Part shown: positions 1 to 7,051 of the stretch, piece after piece | Position numbering within the stretch: position 1 is the first letter of the stretch | How the letters are laid out: every line of letters starts with the position of its first letter | Source of the DNA: Oleiagrimonas sp035690885 | Lineage (GTDB): Bacteria > Pseudomonadota > Gammaproteobacteria > Xanthomonadales > Rhodanobacteraceae | NCBI GenBank assembly: GCA_035690885.1 | Contig: DASSKC010000155.1 | Span: 1-28,951 of the forward strand | DNA: 28,951 bases | Direction of reading: 5' to 3' | Notes under the pieces: generated by a model | What the model saw: the letters and a program-made list of their open reading frames with translations, nothing else | What the model was told of the DNA's origin: nothing | The model's database searches: none | Made by a program: the position numbers and the translations under genes

Positions 1-295
1 GGCGATTTCCGGCACGGCCGCCATCACCGGTCACGAATCGCGTCATTCCGATGACCTGATTGCCCAGCTGACGGAAATCCGCACCAACATCGACGCCCTG
101 CTGGCGCAGGCGAACATGCCTGCCGGCCTGGATGCCGACGCGCCGCTCAAGGTCTACCTCCGCCACGCCGACGATGCCAGGCTTGTCGCCGACTATCTCG
201 ACCAGCACATGCCGCGCTGCCCGCGCGTGCTGGTGCAAGGTGACGTCTGTCGCCACGAGCTGCTGGTCGAACTCGACGGTTGGCGCTACGCCTGA
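1..295 (+). CDS. Chorismatase, FkbO/Hyg5/XanB2-like, C-terminal fragment
   Basis: The reading frame enters from the left edge (frame starting at base 2) and stops at TGA 293-295, giving the last 97 residues of a longer protein. The visible part starts with ISGTAAITGHESRHSDDL and ends with VLVQGDVCRHELLVELDGW. Both blocks are the conserved C-terminal signature of chorismatases, the RidA-like trimeric enzymes that hydrolyse chorismate. In xanthomonads the XanB2 member makes 3- and 4-hydroxybenzoate, feeding the yellow xanthomonadin pigment and coenzyme Q; this role is known for the family and only inferred here. The N-terminal substrate-binding half is outside the window, so the subtype cannot be decided. 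It converges with the amino-sugar operon, and a REP palindrome separates the two. Confidence 0.75.
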   Translation, partial: AISGTAAITGHESRHSDDLIAQLTEIRTNIDALLAQANMPAGLDADAPLKVYLRHADDARLVADYLDQHMPRCPRVLVQGDVCRHELLVELDGWRYA

Positions 296-315
296 GGGGG
301 CGAGAGTCTCGACAT

Positions 316-400
316 GTAGGAGCGGCGGAAGCCGCGATGGGTCTTGCCCGCACGGTTGTTGCCTTGCGGCACGACCCATCGCGGCTGCCGCCGCTCCTAC
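316..400. repeat. REP palindrome, GTAG type (copy 1)
   Basis: Two 28-base arms (316-343 and 373-400) match as inverted repeats at 27 of 28 positions around a 29-base loop. The outer end is GTAGGAGCGGCGG, the GTAG-headed type of repetitive extragenic palindrome found in xanthomonads and pseudomonads and thought to be moved by REP-associated tyrosine transposases. It sits between two convergent genes (chorismatase end 295, kinase end 455) and could serve as a bidirectional terminator or mRNA stabiliser. A second copy is at 8176-8260. Confidence 0.9.
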
Positions 401-454
401 CGTTGTTTTGAACGAATGGGGACGGGTTATTCGAGGTTCCCACATGCAGCGCAA

Positions 455-1408
455 TCAGGCATTTCCTTGCACCGGACGTCCTGCGAGGCTGGCCGCATAG
501 AGCGCGGCGCCGTAGTCTGGCGCGTGCAACGGCGCGCGCATCTCGAAGCAAGTACTTGCCGCGTGCAGGGCCTGCGTCAACGGCGCCAGCAGCAGCTGAC
601 CGGCGCTGAACGCGCCACCGGAGTACGACACCGGTATCGGCTCGTCGGTCCCGAACCGCAGCGCGCGCCGCAGTGCGTCGCAAATCAGCGCCAGCTCGCG
701 GCCGGCATCGCGATAGATTTCTTCCGCTGCGGCATCCCCTGCTCGCGCCGCCTCGGCGACCTGCCGCGACAGCTGCGCCAACTCGCCACGCGCATAGCCG
801 TTGCCGCCGTAAACACGCGCGCAGATGTCCAGGTCGTCGTCGAGCTGGAAATGTGCATTGAATATCGCATGCAACGGGCCCTTGGGCAGACGCCCGTCGC
901 TCATGCGCGAATAGGCGTTGAGTCCGCGCATGGCGATCCAGTAGGCCGATCCTTCGTCGGAGAATGCCTCGCCCCAGCCGCCGGCGCGTGCCGCGTTGCC
1001 GCGGCGCTGGCCGTAACCGATCGAACCGGTGCCGGCGACGATGTTGATGCCGTCCGCGCACGCCAGCGAACCGGCCCAGCCACAGACCATGTCGTTGTCG
1101 CAGGTATACCGGTCATGGCCCAGGATGGTCGCCGGGCAGGAGTTCATCGCTGCCGTGGCGGTGCTGTCCTCGCCGTAGGCCGGCAGGCCGAAAAACGCAT
1201 GGCCGATGTCGGCGGCCGTGCAACCGGCGGTGGCCAGCACGTCGGCGACACCGTCGGCCAGCACCGCACGCATGCCGTCGATGCCGACGTGCGGGTGGTA
1301 CGTCGTCCCCAGCTGGGTCTCGGCGAGCAGGTGGCCGTCGCCGTCGATCAGGGCGAAGCGTGTCTTCGTGCCGCCGCCATCGACGCCCAGGTAGACCGGC
1401 TGGCTCAT
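455..1408 (-). CDS. BadF/BadG-type N-acetylhexosamine kinase (candidate GalNAc kinase)
   Basis: The 317-residue protein belongs to the BadF/BadG/BcrA/BcrD ATPase family, which includes N-acetylglucosamine kinases. Visible landmarks are the phosphate-1 loop DGGGTKT (residues 10-16), CDNDM (103-107), the phosphate-2 loop GTGSIGYG (126-133) and GGWGEAFSDEGSAYW (143-157). It would phosphorylate a free amino sugar in the cytoplasm. Next to AgaS- and KbaZ-like genes the substrate is more likely N-acetylgalactosamine or galactosamine than GlcNAc; that is inferred from context. The ATG at 1408-1406 overlaps the agaS stop as ATGA, so translation is probably coupled, and this start is preferred over upstream in-frame codons. 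It is the last gene of the five-gene minus-strand operon; the REP at 316-400 follows it. Confidence 0.85.
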   Translation of the reverse strand: MSQPVYLGVDGGGTKTRFALIDGDGHLLAETQLGTTYHPHVGIDGMRAVLADGVADVLATAGCTAADIGHAFFGLPAYGEDSTATAAMNSCPATILGHDRYTCDNDMVCGWAGSLACADGINIVAGTGSIGYGQRRGNAARAGGWGEAFSDEGSAYWIAMRGLNAYSRMSDGRLPKGPLHAIFNAHFQLDDDLDICARVYGGNGYARGELAQLSRQVAEAARAGDAAAEEIYRDAGRELALICDALRRALRFGTDEPIPVSYSGGAFSAGQLLLAPLTQALHAASTCFEMRAPLHAPDYGAALYAASLAGRPVQGNA

Positions 1409-2565
1409 GCGCCCTGCCCGTACAGACGCACGCCCTTGACCACGCGATTGACCATGCCGGCCGGATTGGGGTTGTCGGGCGTCACGCCGAAGGCACGCGC
1501 CATGAAGAACGCGTAAATCTGGGCCACGGTAACGTACGGCCACAGCAGATCCAGGTCGTCGGCCGCGGTCATGCCAGGGACGGCAATGGTGTCGCCGGTG
1601 GCGCGCGGCTGCGCCGTCACTTCGATGACGCGCGCGGCACGTCCATCACCACGCAGCTCGTCGATCAGGTCTTCGTCATAACGACGCGTCAGCGCATCGT
1701 TGGACACGAAAACCATCACCAGCGTGCTCTCGTCGACGAAGGTCTTGGGCCCGTGACGAAAGCCCAGCGGCGAGTCGAAACACGTCGCCACCGCGCCGTT
1801 GGTCAGCTCGCCGAGCTTAAGCGATGCCTCGCGCGCCAGACCCTGCAGCAAGCCGCTGCCCAGCCACACGACGCGCTGGGGTTTGGTGGCCGCCAGCTCG
1901 CTCAACATCGGCAGCGCATCGCCGATGACGTGCCCGGTCGCATCGGTGATGGCGTCGATGCGCTGGTCCAGCGTGCCGGCCGGCAACAAGGCCGCGACCG
2001 CGGCATACATCATGCAGCTGAAACTCGACGTCATGGCGAAGCTGACGTCATGCGTCTCCGGCGGCATCAGCAAGGTCATGCAGCGCTTCACCGACAGCTC
2101 ACCCAGCGCACCGCGGGCGTTGCACATGATCACCAGATGACGCACATCGGCTACCAGCGATTCGGCAAGCTCCACCGCGGCCAGGCTTTCCGGACTGTTG
2201 CCCGAGCGCGCGAACGACACCAGCAGCAACGGCTGCTCCGGATCCAGGTACAACTGCGGCGCGCACACGATGTCGGTGGTCGGCACCGCGTCCACGCGTG
2301 CAGCCAGTTGGCGGTCCAGCAGCGGCGCCACGCATTGGCCGATGTACGCCGACGAGCCGGCGCCGGTGAGGATGATGCGCGCCGCCGGATTGCTGGCCAG
2401 CGGGCCGGCGAAGGCCTGGAGCCGGGCGTGCAGGCCGGCGACCAGCGCATGGGTCTGCGTCAGCATCCGTGGCTGTTGTTTGATTTCGCGGGCGGTCTCG
2501 ATACCGCCGGGGGCGGTCAGATCAGTCGCGGCCACTTCCAGGTGGTCAATGGGGTTGGTTGTCAT
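1405..2565 (-). CDS. agaS: AgaS-type SIS-domain amino-sugar phosphate deaminase/isomerase
   Basis: A 386-residue protein of two SIS (sugar isomerase) domains. TGAGSSAYIG (67-76), SFARSGNSPES (117-127) and HDVSFAMTSSFSCM (172-185) are the phosphosugar-binding signatures, and the length fits AgaS. AgaS converts galactosamine-6-phosphate to tagatose-6-phosphate and ammonia in the cytoplasm (established in Shewanella and E. coli), the step that defines GalNAc/galactosamine catabolism. The ATG at 2565 (MTTNPID) lies inside the 3' end of the upstream kbaZ-like gene, and an in-frame ATG at 2574 is also possible. Its stop overlaps the kinase start (ATGA). A related but distinct alternative is a GlmS-like or fructoselysine-type SIS protein, but there is no glutaminase domain and the motifs fit AgaS best. 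Confidence 0.9.
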   Translation of the reverse strand: MTTNPIDHLEVAATDLTAPGGIETAREIKQQPRMLTQTHALVAGLHARLQAFAGPLASNPAARIILTGAGSSAYIGQCVAPLLDRQLAARVDAVPTTDIVCAPQLYLDPEQPLLLVSFARSGNSPESLAAVELAESLVADVRHLVIMCNARGALGELSVKRCMTLLMPPETHDVSFAMTSSFSCMMYAAVAALLPAGTLDQRIDAITDATGHVIGDALPMLSELAATKPQRVVWLGSGLLQGLAREASLKLGELTNGAVATCFDSPLGFRHGPKTFVDESTLVMVFVSNDALTRRYDEDLIDELRGDGRAARVIEVTAQPRATGDTIAVPGMTAADDLDLLWPYVTVAQIYAFFMARAFGVTPDNPNPAGMVNRVVKGVRLYGQGA

Positions 2566-3838
2566 GGCATGCATGGTAATAGTCGGCAAGGGAAGCACTG
2601 ATGTGTGCGATGGTCAGGGACAGGGGATCGGGCGCGGCCTCCCCGCTGCGCAGCGCGGGCAATGCGCGCGGCAGGAACTGGCTGATCAGCGGCAGCGGCG
2701 GCGGCTCGGCGCGCAGGTTGTCGAACAAGCGCTGACGCGCCTGCTCGATCGCCGGGTCGGGCCAGTAGTAGCGGATGCGATCGCTGAGGCTGTACTGCAG
2801 GTCGACGGTCAGGGCGTGACCCTCGCCGGGGTAGTAACGCTGCCAGTAACCGGGCTGCTCGCGCATGCGCTCGAGCGCCACCTCGCGCAAATGCGAATGG
2901 CGTGTCGCGTCCGCGATCCATTCGCGCTCGATCGCATCCAGCGCCCACAGCGCCTCGCGCAACGCAAAGGTCAGTCCGGGGCCGACCTTGAGGATGGCGA
3001 AATGATCACGCACCAGCGCGCCCAGCGCGTCGCGGGTCTGGTAGTCGGTCGAATGCGCCTCGAACACCATGCCCGGCACGCTGGTGATGGCCTGGCTGAG
3101 TGTGTGCGCCTTGTTCGGCTCGTAGTCGACCACGCTGTGGTGGTCGAACTCCACGCCCGGCTGCACCACCGAGGCGATCACCCGCTGCCAGGCCGTTTCC
3201 AGACCGGCCTCGACGAAGGCCTGACGATGCGCCTCGATCGTCGCCAGCGCGGCCTCGGGCGTGGTGGTCGCCAAACCCTCGATGGCTTCGGTGGCACCAC
3301 CGGGCACCGGCACCTCGGTGCCGATGACGTACACCGGTGCCTCGCCGCCGGCGCGCGCATGGGCTGCTTCGGCGGCCTGGCACAGGCGCACCGCGCGACG
3401 CACGATCTCGGCTTCCGGCAGAGGTTCGGGATCGCCACTGCAGGCCATCGAGCAATCCAGATGGATCTTGCGGAAGCCGGCGGCCACGTAGGCATCGACC
3501 ATCACCTCGGCCTTGTCCATGGCCGCGACCGCATCCAGTGATGTCCACGGATTGGGCCCCAGATGGTCACCGCCGAGCGCGATGCGTGCGTGATCGAAAC
3601 CGACCCGATCGGCGATTGCGTGCACGAAGGCGACGAAATCGGCCGGCTTCATGCCGGTGTAGCCACCATCCTGGTTGACCTGGTTGCAGGTGGCTTCAAA
3701 CAGCACCAGCGCCTGATCACGGCATTGCGCGTCACGCAGGCCGGCTTCGATGACAAAGGGATGCGCCGAGCAGATCGAGGTCACGCCGCTGGCGTGCCCC
3801 TGCGCATGGCGCGCGATGAGGTCGAGCAGGACTTGCAT
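2546..3838 (-). CDS. KbaZ/GatZ/AgaZ-like tagatose-phosphate pathway protein
   Basis: The 430-residue protein is a full-length member of the family annotated as the non-catalytic subunit of class II D-tagatose-1,6-bisphosphate aldolase. Family signatures include SAHPFVIEA (24-32), ATCNQVNQDGGYTGM (49-63) and GGDHLGPNPW (89-98). In enterobacteria KbaZ/GatZ stabilises the catalytic KbaY/GatY aldolase. In Shewanella a homologue, AgaZ, was assigned as a tagatose-6-phosphate kinase. No KbaY/GatY and no PfkB-type kinase gene is in this window, so the kinase-like role is the more economical reading here, but sequence alone cannot settle it. It starts 14 bases after the EamA permease gene and overlaps the start of agaS. 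No convincing Shine-Dalgarno sequence precedes ATG 3838, consistent with coupling to the upstream gene. Confidence 0.88.
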   Translation of the reverse strand: MQVLLDLIARHAQGHASGVTSICSAHPFVIEAGLRDAQCRDQALVLFEATCNQVNQDGGYTGMKPADFVAFVHAIADRVGFDHARIALGGDHLGPNPWTSLDAVAAMDKAEVMVDAYVAAGFRKIHLDCSMACSGDPEPLPEAEIVRRAVRLCQAAEAAHARAGGEAPVYVIGTEVPVPGGATEAIEGLATTTPEAALATIEAHRQAFVEAGLETAWQRVIASVVQPGVEFDHHSVVDYEPNKAHTLSQAITSVPGMVFEAHSTDYQTRDALGALVRDHFAILKVGPGLTFALREALWALDAIEREWIADATRHSHLREVALERMREQPGYWQRYYPGEGHALTVDLQYSLSDRIRYYWPDPAIEQARQRLFDNLRAEPPPLPLISQFLPRALPALRSGEAAPDPLSLTIAHISASLADYYHACHDNQPH

Positions 3839-3852
3839 GGCAATCGGGTCCG

Positions 3853-4818
3853 TCAGGAAAGAGGGGTGGGAGTGGATGAGTCACGCGCCGGGTCGGGGTC
3901 AGGCGCGGCCTCGGCTTCGGGTTCAAGCACCAGCAGCAGCGAGGCGACCAAGGCCAGCACCAGACCGACCAATTTCCACGCACCGGGCACCACGCTGGCG
4001 AAGACCAGCGCCAGCAACGCGGTCACCAGCGGCGCGCCGGCGTTGGTCAGCGGCGCGACGATGATCGCCTTGCCGTGGCGGAAGGCATACACCAGCGCCA
4101 GCGCGCCGATGGCATTAAGTACCTGAATTGCCGCGGTCATCCACGGCCCGTCGAGACCGGTGTTGATCGGCTGCGACCAGTCGGTCATGGCCAGCGCCAC
4201 CGGTGCCAGCAGCAACGCGCCCAGGGTCATGTAGAAAAAAATGCTTTCGGCGCGCACGGTCTGGTTGGCCAGACGCATGAAGTAAGCCTGCAGGCCCCAG
4301 GCCAGCATGATCAGCAACGACTGCACGAACCAGCCCGCGCCTTGGGCACCACCGCCACCACCGAACGAAAGATTCATCAACGGCAACGCCACCAGCGCCA
4401 GCACGATGCCGAGCACGCCGGTCCAGCCGGTGCGCTCGCGCAGGAACACGAACGACAACGCAATGGTGACCACCGGCGACAAGGAGATGATCGGGAACAC
4501 GAAGTAGGCCGGCCCGATGGTCAAGGTGTGGAACAGCAGCATCTGCCCGCCCGCGCCCAGCAGGCCGATGGTCATCCCGTAGAACACCGCGCGCGGCGAG
4601 CACTCCAGGGTCCAGCCGCTGCGCCAGAGGATGAACAGCGCCGGCGGAATCATGGTCAACGCCCACACGCAATACACCAGCGTGTCGGGAAATCCATGCT
4701 GCGCGGACAACGGCGACAACGCGCCCCACACACCCCACAACGCCACGGTGGCGATCGCGAAGGTCAGCCATGGACGCCGCCGCGACGTGGCGGCGGTGGT
4801 CGTCGTCGGCGCACTCAT
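3853..4818 (-). CDS. EamA/DMT-family inner-membrane transporter (candidate sugar permease)
   Basis: A 321-residue, strongly hydrophobic protein with about ten predicted membrane spans in two repeated halves, typical of the drug/metabolite transporter superfamily with EamA domains. Each half ends in a recognisable helix pair, for example SLSPVVTIALSFVFLRE in the first and APLTNAGAPLVTALLALVF in the second. The C-terminus carries an acidic, proline-rich cytoplasmic tail (EPEAEAAPDPDPARD). The gene overlaps the upstream glycosidase stop as ATGA at 4815-4818 and lies 14 bases before the kbaZ-like gene, so it is embedded in the catabolic operon. As no PTS or other sugar permease is present, I infer it imports the released amino sugar. 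DMT proteins also export metabolites, so direction and substrate are unproven. Confidence 0.85.
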   Translation of the reverse strand: MSAPTTTTAATSRRRPWLTFAIATVALWGVWGALSPLSAQHGFPDTLVYCVWALTMIPPALFILWRSGWTLECSPRAVFYGMTIGLLGAGGQMLLFHTLTIGPAYFVFPIISLSPVVTIALSFVFLRERTGWTGVLGIVLALVALPLMNLSFGGGGGAQGAGWFVQSLLIMLAWGLQAYFMRLANQTVRAESIFFYMTLGALLLAPVALAMTDWSQPINTGLDGPWMTAAIQVLNAIGALALVYAFRHGKAIIVAPLTNAGAPLVTALLALVFASVVPGAWKLVGLVLALVASLLLVLEPEAEAAPDPDPARDSSTPTPLS

Positions 4819-6938
4819 GCGCTTGCCGCCAGCGGTACGGCCTGCAACAACACGGAACGCTTGAATGCCACCTTCAGCGTCGGCGCGCGCGCGTCACTCG
4901 CGCTCACCTCGCCCAGATCGACCTCGTTGAACAGGTCGCGCACGCGATAGCGGCCCCTGGCCAGACCGCGCAGCTGTACCGAACCGTTGAAATCGTCGGC
5001 GTAGAACGCGTAGTACATCGCATTGTCCTTGGCGATGGCATGCGCCTCGGGCTTGTCGAAACCGATGTCGTACAGCGTGCCCAGGTACTCACCCTTGGGC
5101 AGCATGTGCTGCTTGTACAGCGCCACCCATTTGCGCCACAGCGCTTCCTTCTCGTCGGTCAGCACCAGGCCGCCCGGCGGCAACGGCTCGGACGGGTTCG
5201 CGGTGTCTTCGGGCCAGGTGAACTTGGACTCGATCACCGCACCGATGCCGACGCTGGAAGCAAAATCGTCGCCGCCGTCGGACAACTCCACATGGTCACC
5301 CGAAAAACTGCTGTGCGAGGCCATCAAGGCCTTCATGGTCTTGCCCTTGCTGCGCACCTGCCACGAGGACGTCGGGTCGGACGCCGGATACTGATCCGTG
5401 CCCGGCAGATTGTGGAACGCGAACACGGTGCCGCAAGGGCACAGCTCGGCCACCGCCTGCGGATTGGTGTCGTGGATGGCTTTGTGGATGGTGCTCCAGA
5501 ACGTCGCCACGCCTTCCACCGAATCGCTGGGGTGGGCATGCTTGTGTGCGGGGTTGTAGCACGGTGCCACGGCGTTCAGATGCTGGCCGTCGAACTTGAT
5601 GCCTTCGAAGCCCCAGTCACCGATGGCCTTCTTGACCAGCGCCACGTAGAAATCGACGGTCGGCTGATAGGCCGGGCACTGGGTCAGCGCGTTCCACCAG
5701 GTGATCTTCTGGAACGACTTGTTTTCGTCCAGCAGCAACATGTCGGGGTGGTCGTGCAGGATGTCGCTGCCCGGATCGGCGGCCAGCGGCGCGATCCACA
5801 GACGCGGGCGCATGCCCTCGCGACGCACCGCGGCGGTGAAATCGCGCATGTCGGCGTCACCGCGCGGAAACTTGCGCTTGTCGAGCTGCCAGTCGCCTTC
5901 GTTGGTCTGCCAACCGTCGTCCATCACCACCCATTCGAAACCCAGCTCGCGGGCCTTGGGCACGGTGCCCATGATCTGCTTGATGGTGAACTCGCGTCCG
6001 TAGCCCCACGCGCACCAGACCGGCGCGAAGGCCGAGGCCGGCGCCAGCGGCGCCACGATGCCTTCGTCCTTCATGTATTGCCGGTATTGCTGCAACGGCG
6101 CGAAGTAGTCACCGCGGTGCGCGGCCAGCAAGGTGTGGTCGGTGACCAGGGTCTGCCCCGGCGCCAGGCTGGAGACCCTGGTCGACTCGATCGCCATCTG
6201 CGCGCCGCCGGCGGTCTTGCGCACCGGCATGTCCAGCGTCCGCGCCACCGGCTCGACATGGCCCACGGCCAGGCCGACATCGCGGCGCCAGATGTCGGCC
6301 ACGGGGATGCCGCCACCGTAATCGGATGAATCCATGCCCAGCGTGTTGCGCTGGTCGAAGCCGGCGCCCATCGGCTGCACCCAGTCGCGACGGTCGGTGT
6401 GGGTGGCGCCGGAAAAATTCCAGAACCCACCCGGCGCGTCCGGCAATTCATGCGCAACGCTACGCCAGCCGACCACCTTGAGCGTCGCGCTGCCATGATT
6501 GTGATAGCGCGTCTGCAACACGGCCATGCCCGGCAGATCGTCGAAGAACGTCACCGCCACTTCTTTCTCGACGTTGTCGGCCGAGCGTCCGGTAATGACC
6601 GACTGGCGACCGCGGCCATGGCGCGCGTCGTTGATCGGCCGCTCCTTGTGCCCGGTGATCGCGAAGTCCCGTACCTCGCCATTGGCCAGCAGCAGGCTTT
6701 CGCTCGGCTGATGGCGCGTCAAGGCGTTGCCGTGGGCTTCCACGCGCGTGTGCAGCTTGTGGTTGAAGCCGATCGTCAATACCGCATCGCCGATCACCGC
6801 GCCATCGCTGCCTGTGTCGCCACCACTGGCGCCGAACAACGGGGCCGCCAGCGATTTGGGCATCGCGGCGAGAGCCACACCACCCGCCACGCCACCGGCA
6901 AACAGTTTCAACACAGTGCGTCGTCCCATCGGGGGCAT
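4815..6938 (-). CDS. Tat-exported GH36-like alpha-galactosidase / alpha-N-acetylgalactosaminidase
   Basis: A 707-residue protein with a twin-arginine signal (GRRTVLKLFAGG, residues 5-16) followed by a hydrophobic stretch and an alanine-rich cleavage region near residue 32, so it should be exported folded. An N-terminal beta-sandwich region (about 45-290) precedes a clan GH-D TIM barrel (about 300-610) and a C-terminal beta domain. VVMDDGWQ (337-344) and GIKFDGQ (446-452) match the GH36 subgroup that contains archaeal alpha-galactosidases and raffinose-synthase-like proteins; Asp450 is the likely nucleophile. The acid/base is probably Asp515 or Asp521 in GTDQYPASDP. Start ATG 6938 has a GGAG seven bases upstream. 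As first gene of an AgaS/KbaZ operon it probably releases alpha-linked GalNAc, galactosamine or galactose. That substrate is inferred from context. Confidence 0.85.
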   Translation of the reverse strand: MPPMGRRTVLKLFAGGVAGGVALAAMPKSLAAPLFGASGGDTGSDGAVIGDAVLTIGFNHKLHTRVEAHGNALTRHQPSESLLLANGEVRDFAITGHKERPINDARHGRGRQSVITGRSADNVEKEVAVTFFDDLPGMAVLQTRYHNHGSATLKVVGWRSVAHELPDAPGGFWNFSGATHTDRRDWVQPMGAGFDQRNTLGMDSSDYGGGIPVADIWRRDVGLAVGHVEPVARTLDMPVRKTAGGAQMAIESTRVSSLAPGQTLVTDHTLLAAHRGDYFAPLQQYRQYMKDEGIVAPLAPASAFAPVWCAWGYGREFTIKQIMGTVPKARELGFEWVVMDDGWQTNEGDWQLDKRKFPRGDADMRDFTAAVRREGMRPRLWIAPLAADPGSDILHDHPDMLLLDENKSFQKITWWNALTQCPAYQPTVDFYVALVKKAIGDWGFEGIKFDGQHLNAVAPCYNPAHKHAHPSDSVEGVATFWSTIHKAIHDTNPQAVAELCPCGTVFAFHNLPGTDQYPASDPTSSWQVRSKGKTMKALMASHSSFSGDHVELSDGGDDFASSVGIGAVIESKFTWPEDTANPSEPLPPGGLVLTDEKEALWRKWVALYKQHMLPKGEYLGTLYDIGFDKPEAHAIAKDNAMYYAFYADDFNGSVQLRGLARGRYRVRDLFNEVDLGEVSASDARAPTLKVAFKRSVLLQAVPLAASA

Positions 6939-6988
6939 GGCGGTACTCCAGTCAAGATTCGCGACCCAGTTTGCCTCATCCAGCAGTA

Positions 6989-7035
6989 TTGATGCAAGCG
7001 TTTTGTTTCGCTATCGTGCGAAATATGTTTCGTTA
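6989..7035. promoter_or_regulatory. Divergent promoter/operator between glycosidase operon and amidohydrolase
   Basis: On the plus strand TTGATG (6989-6994), a 17-base spacer and TATCGT (7012-7017) form a plausible sigma-70 promoter. Overlapping it are the inverted repeat TTTCGC (7006-7011) / GCGAAA (7018-7023) and a further GTTTCGTTA at 7027-7035. The same TTTCGTT core recurs at 9105-9113, 9130-9140 and 9155-9162 next to the deoR-type gene, and resembles the TTTCGTTT-rich sites bound by AgaR-type repressors. I infer this is an operator of the local DeoR-family protein controlling both directions. No strong minus-strand promoter for the glycosidase operon could be picked out. Confidence 0.55.
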
Positions 7036-7051
7036 TTGGTCAACTATGCCA

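Noticed and set aside
1360..3541. Two long plus-strand frames across agaS and the kbaZ-like gene
   Set aside because: His/Arg/Gln-rich translations with no family features; the minus-strand genes explain the region, including their ATGA overlap.
4770..6329. Open frame of 519 residues antisense to the glycosidase
   Set aside because: No recognisable domain and composition typical of a complementary-strand shadow; the sense frame has catalytic motifs and a Tat signal.
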